From positions 1 through 28,884 of the forward strand of contig JAEWBI010000062.1 in assembly GCA_023391185.1 (NCBI GenBank): a DNA stretch of 28,884 nucleotides. Direction: 5' to 3'. A program made the translations under genes and the position numbers. This DNA comes from Bacillota bacterium (GTDB taxonomy: Bacteria; Bacillota_I; Bacilli_A; RF39; UBA660). This document shows, piece after piece, positions 1-5,714 of this stretch (position 1 is the first letter of the stretch; the number at the start of each line of letters is the position of its first letter). The notes under the pieces are model-generated. The model was not told where the DNA came from and made no database searches. It saw only the letters and a program-made list of their open reading frames with translations.

Positions 1-162
1 GATATACCATTTTTAAATACTGCAGAGACATTAAAAGATGAAAATGGACAACTTAAAAATGGATATTACCGTACAACTACTAATGAAAATGGTGTTCATT
101 TGTCAGAAGAAGGTAATCAAGTGGCAATGAAGTATTTTAGAACACATGCATATGAAAACTAG
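1..162 (+). CDS. SGNH/GDSL-type hydrolase, C-terminal fragment
   Basis: The gene is cut by the left edge of the window; only the last 53 codons are present, in frame 1, ending in TAG at 160-162. Near the end is the segment GVHLSEEGNQVAMKYF. This resembles the C-terminal D-x-x-H-L block of SGNH/GDSL esterases and acyl-hydrolases, where the His is part of the catalytic triad. Here the Asp position reads Asn (NGVHLS), so either the triad Asp lies elsewhere or the protein is a divergent member. The substrate cannot be told from this fragment. A hairpin terminator starts at the stop codon. The family call rests on one short motif and is moderate. Confidence 0.55.
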   Translation, partial: DIPFLNTAETLKDENGQLKNGYYRTTTNENGVHLSEEGNQVAMKYFRTHAYEN

Positions 163-186
163 TAAGAAATTACTGGTTTTTTCATA
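151..186 (+). terminator. Intrinsic terminator overlapping the stop codon
   Basis: An imperfect stem (TATGAAAACTAGTAA, GAAA loop, TTACTGG followed by a T run and CATA) ends in TTTTTT. It includes the TAG stop of the hydrolase and probably ends that transcript before the next gene. Confidence 0.7.
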
Positions 187-205
187 TACTATAATGGGTG
201 ATAAT

Positions 206-541
206 ATGAAAGATAAACTTCCTAAGGTTTTTGCTAATTCATTAAATAAGCAAATTAAAAATAATGAAAGAGTATATCATTTTAAAGAAAACGAAAATGA
301 GGCAGAAACAGAAAAAAAATCTAAAACTGTACAAGAAAAAATGGTGCAACCAGATAGTATTAATGATAAAATTAATGCATTATTCAAGTCTGCAAGATAT
401 GTATACAAATTGGACGTAGAAATTACTACTAAAAGTGGTACTCTTAAAAAGAAAATAATAGGTAAAAATAAAACAAATTTAATAACTATGGATAATGAGT
501 TAATAGCAATTACAGATATTTTAGATATTAAAGTTTTGTAA
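206..541 (+). CDS. Hypothetical protein (111 aa)
   Basis: I do not recognise this family. An upstream in-frame ATG exists at 146, but it lies inside the previous gene and its terminator. The ATG at 206 has GGGTGA four bases upstream, the same spacing as other genes here, so it is preferred. The protein begins MKDKLPKVFANSLNKQ. It has a charged, probably disordered middle rich in Glu and Lys (about residues 20-50). It ends in a region predicted to be beta-rich, with alternating hydrophobic and basic residues (KLDVEITTKSGTLKKK, then LIAITDILDIKVL). This tail could be a small Sm-like or beta-barrel domain, but that is a guess. No signal peptide or membrane segment is visible. Confidence 0.7.
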   Translation: MKDKLPKVFANSLNKQIKNNERVYHFKENENEAETEKKSKTVQEKMVQPDSINDKINALFKSARYVYKLDVEITTKSGTLKKKIIGKNKTNLITMDNELIAITDILDIKVL

Positions 542-595
542 CTTTAAAAAAAGATATAAATATAGTATAATTAACATCATGAAAGAGGTCATATT

Positions 596-1393
596 ATGAA
601 AAATAGTTATAAAAATACATTTGTAGCATTATTATTAACTTTAGTAATAGTTATTGGTGGCTCTTTTGTTGTTAATGGATTAAACACAAATAGTAATAAA
701 AAAGTATATACTTCTAATAGCCATTTAGAGACAAAAAGTTCAAATAAAATAAGTCAAGAAAATAAATTATCTAGTGATTCTTCTAACAAAAATGAGATTT
801 CAGGTAAAGAAGAGATTGTTATTGAAGATACTAGTACTGCGGCCGCTATAGAGGCATCAAATATAGGAAGTGATATTATAGTAGATAATTCTGCTTCTAT
901 TGATAATCAAGCAATTCAGTATTTTGAAAAAGCTGAAGTTAAAGTTGACACTATGTCCGATAGTATTGATAAGGTTAAAACAGAAGGAAAAGCCTTATTT
1001 GTAAAATTAGTAGACTTTGTTTTTTATGATACAGAAATAAATGGTATTAAATTTAAAGATTTAACAAGCGCAACACAAGAAAAATTAGTGGCTATTGTAA
1101 ATAGTATAGATAGAAAAATCGAATCAAAAATTCCTGGTTATAAGGAAACAGTAACAGATTATGCAGGAAAAACATACACATATTTAAGTGAAAAGTTAAG
1201 ACAAGGTATTACATATATAGATGCGAAAATCAGTGAAAATGTTGACCCAGATAAATATACTGAAGTTAAAGAAGAAACAAGTGGTGTGATAGACACAATT
1301 AAAGAAAGTGTTAGTAAAGCAATCGACATAAGCAAGGAAACATTAACAACAGGAAAAGAAAAACTAAAAAATTGGTACGAAGGATGGAAATAG
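596..1393 (+). CDS. Membrane-anchored or secreted helical protein, unknown function
   Basis: The start has AGAGG seven bases upstream. The 265-residue product opens with a short basic stretch and one hydrophobic segment (about residues 9-28, FVALLLTLVIVIGGSFVV). This is either an uncleaved anchor or a signal peptide without a lipobox Cys. A Ser/Asn/Lys-rich low-complexity linker follows (about 30-85). The C-terminal half (about 105-265) is almost entirely amphipathic helix with regular Lys/Glu spacing and looks like an extracytoplasmic helical bundle. I recall similar uncharacterised Bacilli proteins, but no function follows. The run TSTAAAIEA is encoded by an unusually GC-rich stretch containing GCGGCCGC. 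The gene has its own terminator. Confidence 0.75.
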   Translation: MKNSYKNTFVALLLTLVIVIGGSFVVNGLNTNSNKKVYTSNSHLETKSSNKISQENKLSSDSSNKNEISGKEEIVIEDTSTAAAIEASNIGSDIIVDNSASIDNQAIQYFEKAEVKVDTMSDSIDKVKTEGKALFVKLVDFVFYDTEINGIKFKDLTSATQEKLVAIVNSIDRKIESKIPGYKETVTDYAGKTYTYLSEKLRQGITYIDAKISENVDPDKYTEVKEETSGVIDTIKESVSKAIDISKETLTTGKEKLKNWYEGWK

Positions 1394-1405
1394 CATCCTT
1401 TTTTA
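1380..1405 (+). terminator. Intrinsic terminator
   Basis: The stem AAGGATG/CATCCTT has a seven-base loop that contains the TAG stop of the upstream gene, and a T run follows. Confidence 0.8.
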
Positions 1406-1435
1406 TTGCATAAATATAGTAAATAGTGATACAAT
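1406..1435 (+). promoter_or_regulatory. Promoter of the response regulator-kinase operon
   Basis: A -35 TTGCAT (1406-1411), an 18-base spacer and a TG-extended -10 TACAAT (1430-1435) lie just after the preceding terminator. The predicted leader contains a small hairpin (TAGCA/TGCTA, about 1448-1461) directly before the GGTGATG ribosome-binding site. No clear LytTR direct repeats are seen here. Confidence 0.55.
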
Positions 1436-1473
1436 GTCAGTGGCTTGTTAGCAAAATGCTAGTGGTGATGTGA

Positions 1474-2184
1474 ATGGTAGAGTTTATTATTTGTGATGAT
1501 GATAAGAAATTCCTAAAGCAAGTTGAAGATCTTATCTCTAAAATTATGGTAAAGAAAAAAATTGAATATGATATTTTGAAATTTTATGATTATGATGATA
1601 AATTTTTCGATCATATTGGAACCAAGGAGTGCATGCGCATTTTTATCCTTGATATAGAGACACCTACTAACTCAGGAATAATAGTTGGTAGAAAAATTAG
1701 AAAAACGGATTATGAAAGCCCAATAATATTTTTAACAGGACATGAAGAGTTAGGAAATATGTTACTTCGTAAAGATTTGATGTTTTTAGCATTTATAAAT
1801 AAATTTGAAGAATTTAATACACGACTAAAAAAGACTATTGAAAAGGCACTAGCCATTTCAAATAAAAAAACCTATTTAGATATAGATAGTCATGGAATAA
1901 CATATAAAATTGCGTTTGATAAAATACTATATATAACTAGAGATAGTGTTGAAAGAAAGACGCTTATTGTAACGGAGATTAATACACATAAAGTTTTGAA
2001 GAGTTTATCAGAAGTGGTTGATAGTCTTGATGATAGATTTATTCAAACTCATAGAGCTTGTATAATTAATAGTGATAGGGCTGAAGAAATTAACTATAAA
2101 CAAAAATACATCTTGTTTGATAACGGAATTAAAATTGATTTAATATCTAATAATTACAAGATAGGAGAAAAAACGAAATGTTAG
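1474..2184 (+). CDS. agrA: LytTR-family response regulator (AgrA-like)
   Basis: A 236-residue cytoplasmic DNA-binding response regulator. The N-terminal receiver domain (about 1-125) has the acidic cluster CDDD at 7-10 and the probable phosphoacceptor Asp60 in FILDIE. FLTGHEE follows where the conserved Thr/Ser is expected. The C-terminal LytTR domain (about 135-230) includes KILYITRDSVERKTLIV, FIQTHRACIIN and a final beta-rich stretch. AgrA-type regulators receive phosphate from a peptide-sensing kinase and bind direct repeats near agr promoters. The gene overlaps the kinase gene by seven bases, so the two are translated together. AgrB and the AgrD-like peptide gene face it from the opposite strand, which makes an agr role likely. 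The symbol is by family and context. Confidence 0.85.
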   Translation: MVEFIICDDDKKFLKQVEDLISKIMVKKKIEYDILKFYDYDDKFFDHIGTKECMRIFILDIETPTNSGIIVGRKIRKTDYESPIIFLTGHEELGNMLLRKDLMFLAFINKFEEFNTRLKKTIEKALAISNKKTYLDIDSHGITYKIAFDKILYITRDSVERKTLIVTEINTHKVLKSLSEVVDSLDDRFIQTHRACIINSDRAEEINYKQKYILFDNGIKIDLISNNYKIGEKTKC

Positions 2185-3539
2185 ACGAAATAGTAAATTT
2201 GTATGGAATGGTAATAGCAGTAGTTTTTACTATTGCTTCACTATATAAATTAAATAATAAGAAAATTAAAGTTAATGATAGAGATCTATATATTAGTATG
2301 GTCACATATTTTCTACTTCAAATCATTATGGATAGTGGTTTTTTAGAATTTATAAAACCATTTTCAGGATTTCTTTGCCTAATTTTTATATGCTGGCAAA
2401 TAATGAAAATTGATATGGTTCATTCAATAACATCAGCAATATTTATATACATATATATATTAATAGCTGAAATATGTTTATTTCTTTCGGTATCGGTAGT
2501 TTGCCAAATAACTACTTCAAGCTCTCTAAATAATATATTAACATTAATAAATTCTAATATATATTTTTCATTCTTAATAAATTTCTTAATATCTGTTATT
2601 TTATATCTTCTATGCAATATTAAGAAGTTTGTTAATTTATACTCTTATGTGAGTCAATTTATATGTCAGGATAGATTTCATAAGTATTATCCACTTGCTA
2701 TGCCAATATTTATATTTATTCTTTTCTCTTTTGGTGTAATTTGTTTTGGAAATGGCTTAGTATCTAAAATAGCAATTTTTTTCCTTCTATTTTTATTAAC
2801 AGTATATGTAATTTTAAACAATTTAAAAATAAGTACTGAATATGAAAAAACCAAGGAAAAGTATGCTAATACTTCAAAAAACTTAATTGAGTATGAAGAG
2901 ATGATTGATAAATATAGAGTTAATAATCATGAAAATAAAAATCAACTTCAAATGATAAGAAATATGATAAAACAAAAAGAAAAATCTGTGGATAAGTATA
3001 TTGATAATTTATTAGATACTGTATATATGGTAAATGAGGCATTGATGATGGATGTGGCTATTATCCCAGCTGGTGGTTTAAGAGCTACTATTTATTCTAA
3101 ATTAGTTGCTATGGATAACAAAAATATTAAACATATTTTAAATCTTGACCATAAGTTAAGACAAATTGATTTTTTTGAAAATTATCCTAAAGTAACATTG
3201 AGAGTGTGTAATTTACTAAGTATCTTTATTGATAATTCCATAGATGAAGTTAATCTTCTTGATGAAAAAGTTATTAATATAGATATATTTATGGATAATC
3301 CTAATACTATTATTTTTGAAATAACAAATAAATATATTAGTGATTTTGATATGCAAAGGATTTATGAAAAGAAATATACAACAAAGAGTGAAGGTCATGG
3401 ATATGGATTGGCGCTTGCGAAAGAAATTATTGACTGTGAGTCAAGAATTAGCAATAAAACAATAATTGATGATGATTTATTTACTCAAGTATTAATTGTA
3501 GATATAACAACTAAAAATGATAATCTTCAGCAAAACTAA
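2178..3539 (+). CDS. agrC: AgrC-like sensor histidine kinase (GHKL ATPase)
   Basis: A 453-residue membrane sensor kinase. Residues 1 to about 215 contain six or seven hydrophobic segments, as in AgrC peptide receptors. A coiled linker leads to the phosphoacceptor His251 in NNHENKNQL, a motif typical of AgrC/LytS-class kinases. The GHKL ATPase domain carries an N box (IDNSIDEV, about 351-358) and a glycine box (GHGYGLALAKEI). It would sense the processed AgrD peptide and phosphorylate the upstream regulator. The start codon lies inside the end of agrA (ATGTTAG), giving translational coupling. The kinase identity is firm; the AgrC role rests on context. Confidence 0.85.
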   Translation: MLDEIVNLYGMVIAVVFTIASLYKLNNKKIKVNDRDLYISMVTYFLLQIIMDSGFLEFIKPFSGFLCLIFICWQIMKIDMVHSITSAIFIYIYILIAEICLFLSVSVVCQITTSSSLNNILTLINSNIYFSFLINFLISVILYLLCNIKKFVNLYSYVSQFICQDRFHKYYPLAMPIFIFILFSFGVICFGNGLVSKIAIFFLLFLLTVYVILNNLKISTEYEKTKEKYANTSKNLIEYEEMIDKYRVNNHENKNQLQMIRNMIKQKEKSVDKYIDNLLDTVYMVNEALMMDVAIIPAGGLRATIYSKLVAMDNKNIKHILNLDHKLRQIDFFENYPKVTLRVCNLLSIFIDNSIDEVNLLDEKVINIDIFMDNPNTIIFEITNKYISDFDMQRIYEKKYTTKSEGHGYGLALAKEIIDCESRISNKTIIDDDLFTQVLIVDITTKNDNLQQN

Positions 3540-3552
3540 TTAGTAATTAATA

Positions 3553-3594
3553 AAAATAAAATAAGTTAGAAATTTTTCTAACTTATTTTATTTT
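3553..3594. terminator. Shared bidirectional terminator between the agr halves
   Basis: A perfect 20-bp inverted repeat (left arm 3553-3572, right arm 3575-3594, core AAGTTAGAAA/TTTCTAACTT) is flanked by A runs on one side and T runs on the other. It can end both agrAC on the plus strand and agrBD on the minus strand. Confidence 0.85.
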
Positions 3595-3632
3595 GTATGT
3601 TAAGAAAATACATAATAATATTATCTCTTATT

Positions 3633-3749
3633 TCATAAAAGTTCTTTTGGGCATTCTGGTTCATCTGTCCATATCCAGATAGTGAACATTGTGCCAGCTT
3701 CTGCAGTGCTGATACTTAAAAATGATACTAGATTAGCAAATAGTTTCAT
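3633..3749 (-). CDS. agrD: AgrD-like cyclic-peptide precursor (38 aa)
   Basis: Reading the minus strand from ATG at 3749 gives a 38-residue peptide ending in TGA. GGAGG stands six bases upstream of the ATG. It has the three AgrD parts: an amphipathic N-terminal helix (MKLFANLVSFLSI), a short hydrophobic core (MFTIWIWT) and an acidic/proline C-terminal recognition tail (DEPECPKELL). The tail closely resembles the DEPEVPKEL tail of staphylococcal AgrD. It starts 14 bases after agrB stops, the usual agrB-agrD order. One feature is odd. The Cys or Ser that normally forms the thiolactone or lactone seven residues before the tail Pro is absent; Ile24 occupies that place, with Thr23 beside it. The only Cys (33) is in the tail. 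The gene is too short for ordinary gene callers. Confidence 0.85.
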   Translation of the reverse strand: MKLFANLVSFLSISTAEAGTMFTIWIWTDEPECPKELL

Positions 3750-3763
3750 ATTATACCTCCCTC

Positions 3764-4369
3764 CTACTTATTATTACCATATCTCAAATAATTGTTATAT
3801 GGCTGTTTAAATAACTTATAGACAATTGGAGTAATCATTAATGCCTCAAGTAGTAAGCTATAAGTTAAGGCATTCAATATATATACATTTTTTATATTTA
3901 ATATAATTAAAAGATATATATAACATAGAATTGTAGAGTATATTTTTCTTTTCATTCTATTAGTTTCGTTAATTAATGGCTTTTTCAAAGTATCTGCAGG
4001 ACTATATAACGCTAAAAGACAACCTGATATTCCTATTATAATTACTCTATAAGAAATATCTATATCTGTGTATTTACAAATATATGTGGAACCAATAAAT
4101 AGGATTGATGATACAATAGTACATTTTAAACTAGTAGATGAATGTACACCACTTGCGTATAATCTAATTAATCCATAGGCAAGTAAGAAAATGTACATCT
4201 CTATAGCTATACCTAATAAAATACTAATTATAGTTATAATTATAGTTTTTGTAATTAATATATAAAGTCCTTCTAGCCCATAGCGAACAACAGCTTTATC
4301 TCGATCAGTATAATTAATATACTTTTCTAGAAAGGGCATAACTTTATCGGCAAATTTTTTACTGCTCAT
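3764..4369 (-). CDS. agrB: AgrB-like membrane endopeptidase
   Basis: AgrB is a membrane cysteine peptidase that cleaves the C-terminal tail of AgrD and helps form and export the cyclic signal. The 201-residue product has several membrane helices. It has the family active-site block ASGVHSSTSLKC, in which His and Cys are the catalytic pair, and the conserved later block SPADTLKKPL. The start chosen is the ATG at 4369, with AGGTGA four bases upstream. The reading frame stays open to 4495, but that extension is not AgrB-like and lacks a ribosome-binding site. The gene is followed immediately by the AgrD-like gene and points toward agrAC. Confidence 0.9.
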   Translation of the reverse strand: MSSKKFADKVMPFLEKYINYTDRDKAVVRYGLEGLYILITKTIIITIISILLGIAIEMYIFLLAYGLIRLYASGVHSSTSLKCTIVSSILFIGSTYICKYTDIDISYRVIIIGISGCLLALYSPADTLKKPLINETNRMKRKIYSTILCYIYLLIILNIKNVYILNALTYSLLLEALMITPIVYKLFKQPYNNYLRYGNNK

Positions 4370-4451
4370 ATTATCACCTATTATAAAAATACCATTTATA
4401 GATCGTTTGATTTTTAATTTTGAATGAAAATAAATATGTATTGTATGAAAT

Positions 4452-4471
4452 AAAAAAAATGTCGATTTTTG
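4452..4471. repeat. Direct repeat, copy 1 (TGTCGATTTTTG)
   Basis: The 20-mer AAAAAAAATGTCGATTTTTG lies about 85-100 bases upstream of agrB. It matches the copy at 4563-4582 at 19 of 20 positions, in the same orientation and 111 bp apart. The core TGTCGA resembles a Spo0A-type box, but the binder is unknown. Confidence 0.6.
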
Positions 4472-4562
4472 CAACACATTTCTCATTTCGAGCATAAACT
4501 TTGAGCTTTAAGACATCTCGCGGGTATATAATTTTTATTCATCTTATAATAAGAATGTTTCT

Positions 4563-4582
4563 AAAAAAAGTGTCGATTTTTG
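4563..4582. repeat. Direct repeat, copy 2 (TGTCGATTTTTG)
   Basis: AAAAAAAGTGTCGATTTTTG is the second copy of the repeat at 4452-4471. It sits 14 bases upstream of the -35 box of the cold-shock gene, in the 295-bp divergent gap between agrB and csp. Apart from the two repeats and the csp promoter, I see only AT-rich sequence in this gap. Confidence 0.6.
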
Positions 4583-4596
4583 GTGATTGCATTTTC

Positions 4597-4625
4597 TTGA
4601 AAACGAATGCTTACGACTGTATATT
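4597..4625 (+). promoter_or_regulatory. Promoter of the cold-shock gene
   Basis: TTGAAA (4597-4602), a 17-base spacer and TATATT (4620-4625) form a near-consensus sigma-A promoter. The predicted start near 4632 leaves a leader of about 33 nt, much shorter than the long thermosensing leader of E. coli cspA. Confidence 0.65.
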
Positions 4626-4664
4626 TATATTGTAAGCAAGATTACTAGAAGGGAGATTTTAGAT

Positions 4665-4877
4665 ATGCGAGGTAAAGTAAAATGGTTTAATAATTCTAAA
4701 GGATATGGATTTATTGAATATGAAAATGGAGAAGACATTTTCATTCATTATTCTGCTATTCTTTCAGAAGGATATAAAACATTAGTTGAAGGCCAATTTG
4801 TTGAATTTGATTTAGTTCAAACAGCAAAAGGACTTCAAGCTAAGAATGTTGTAGAGATTAAAACTGCTTTAGTATAA
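4665..4877 (+). CDS. csp: Cold-shock domain protein (CspA family)
   Basis: A 70-residue single-domain protein that binds single-stranded RNA or DNA and melts mRNA structure. RNP-1 is KGYGFI and RNP-2 is DIFIHY, with the standard opening MRGKVKWFNNSKGYGF. DIFIHYSAI has Tyr where most family members have Phe. An in-frame ATG exists at 4587, but it would add 26 unrelated residues and overlap the promoter. The ATG at 4665 follows AAGGGAGAT at normal spacing. The gene stands alone with its own promoter and terminator. The family is certain; the paralogue (A, B or C) cannot be decided. Confidence 0.95.
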   Translation: MRGKVKWFNNSKGYGFIEYENGEDIFIHYSAILSEGYKTLVEGQFVEFDLVQTAKGLQAKNVVEIKTALV

Positions 4878-4889
4878 GTAGTTTTTTTT
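4863..4889 (+). terminator. Intrinsic terminator after csp
   Basis: ACTGCTT/AAGTAGT stem (one G-U pair) with a five-base loop, followed by eight T. It overlaps the csp stop codon. Confidence 0.75.
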
Positions 4890-4896
4890 ATAACAA

Positions 4897-4907
4897 TATG
4901 CTATAAT
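4897..4907 (+). promoter_or_regulatory. Extended -10 promoter upstream of the hairpin leader
   Basis: TATGCTATAAT is identical to the element directly upstream of hpf. Nothing long enough to be a conventional gene follows it before hpf, so it would drive either a small RNA or a longer alternative hpf leader. Confidence 0.5.
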
Positions 4908-4958
4908 ATATGTGTAGACTATTATGGAAAGCTGGTGTCCCAATGAACACATTTGTTA

Positions 4959-5000
4959 ATTTCACATAATAGATTAAAAATTTGTGATATTATGTGAAAT
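4959..5000 (+). ncRNA. Structured leader or small RNA candidate: 13-bp hairpin
   Basis: A perfect 13-bp inverted repeat (4959-4971 with 4988-5000, arm ATTTCACATAATA) with a 16-nt loop lies in the 182-bp gap between csp and hpf. It is downstream of a promoter at 4897-4907 and upstream of the hpf promoter at 5030-5040. No T run follows, so it is not an ordinary terminator. It may be part of a long hpf leader, an uncharacterised small RNA or a protein-binding site. No known RNA family is recognised. Confidence 0.4.
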
Positions 5001-5029
5001 CCGTTTATCTTATTTATTAATTATATTGT

Positions 5030-5040
5030 TATGCTATAAT
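5030..5040 (+). promoter_or_regulatory. hpf promoter (extended -10)
   Basis: TATGCTATAAT ends 19 bases before the hpf start codon. The predicted transcript start falls next to the AGGAGG site, giving a very short leader. Confidence 0.6.
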
Positions 5041-5059
5041 TTAATAGGAGGATGATAAT

Positions 5060-5593
5060 ATGAAATTTATTATTAGAGGTCAGAAACTTGAAGTAACTGA
5101 TGCAATTAAGAAGTATATTGAAGAAAAAATTGGAAGATTAGACAAATACTTTGAAAACCCAAATGAATTAACTGCTACTGTGGCAGTTCGTGTTAGAGGA
5201 AAAGGACAAATAGTGGAAGTAACAATTCCAGCCAAGAAATTTATTCTTAGAGGTGAGGAATCTAGCGAAGATTTATATGCTTCAATAGATTTAGTATCTG
5301 ATAAAATTGAAAGACAAATTAGAAAAAATAAAACTAAAATGCAATCAAAAAAGGCAAGACCTGTCTTTGAAGATTTTGATATGAATTTTGAAATTAATGA
5401 TGGAGAAGAGAATGGTAACCTAATCGTAAAAAGAAAAACGATAGATACTAAGCCAATGTCAGAAGATGAAGCAATCCTTCAAATGGAATTAGTAGATCAT
5501 TCATTCTTCATATTTAAAAATGCTGCTACTAATAAGACTAGTGTGGTATATAAAAGAAATGATGGAAATTACGGTTTAATTGATACTAAATAG
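5060..5593 (+). CDS. hpf: Ribosome hibernation promoting factor, long form
   Basis: A 177-residue protein of the HPF/RaiA long family, which binds the 30S decoding region and dimerises 70S ribosomes into inactive 100S particles during slow growth. The N-terminal domain (about 1-100) begins MKFIIRGQKLEVTDAIKKYI and has the beta-alpha fold pattern with the basic second helix KIERQIRKNKTKM. The C-terminal dimerisation domain (about 120-177) contains VKRKTIDTKPMSEDEAILQM and ends VYKRNDGNYGLID, both typical. AGGAGG precedes the ATG. It has a nearby promoter, possibly a second upstream one, and a terminator. It lies directly before secA, a common order in Firmicutes. Confidence 0.95.
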   Translation: MKFIIRGQKLEVTDAIKKYIEEKIGRLDKYFENPNELTATVAVRVRGKGQIVEVTIPAKKFILRGEESSEDLYASIDLVSDKIERQIRKNKTKMQSKKARPVFEDFDMNFEINDGEENGNLIVKRKTIDTKPMSEDEAILQMELVDHSFFIFKNAATNKTSVVYKRNDGNYGLIDTK

Positions 5594-5600
5594 ACTTAAG

Positions 5601-5626
5601 AAAGACTAAAGTTTAGTCTTTTTTAT
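5601..5626 (+). terminator. Intrinsic terminator after hpf
   Basis: AAAGACT/AGTCTTT stem around AAAGTTT, followed by a T run. Confidence 0.8.
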
Positions 5627-5714
5627 TTAATTCATTAATATTTCACCAATTAACCTTTTAAAAATAAAGGATTTTTGATAAAATAATATATGTGTAATTG
5701 AGAGGATGAGTAAA

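Noticed and set aside
830..846. Adjacent ACTAGT and GCGGCCGC sites, suggestive of cloning-vector sequence
   Set aside because: The stretch is in frame, encodes TSTAAA within an ordinary low-complexity linker, and both sides are native AT-rich sequence, so chance is the simpler explanation.
4370..4495. N-terminal extension of AgrB
   Set aside because: The frame is open, but there is no ribosome-binding site, the residues do not look like AgrB, and AGGTGA stands before the ATG at 4369.
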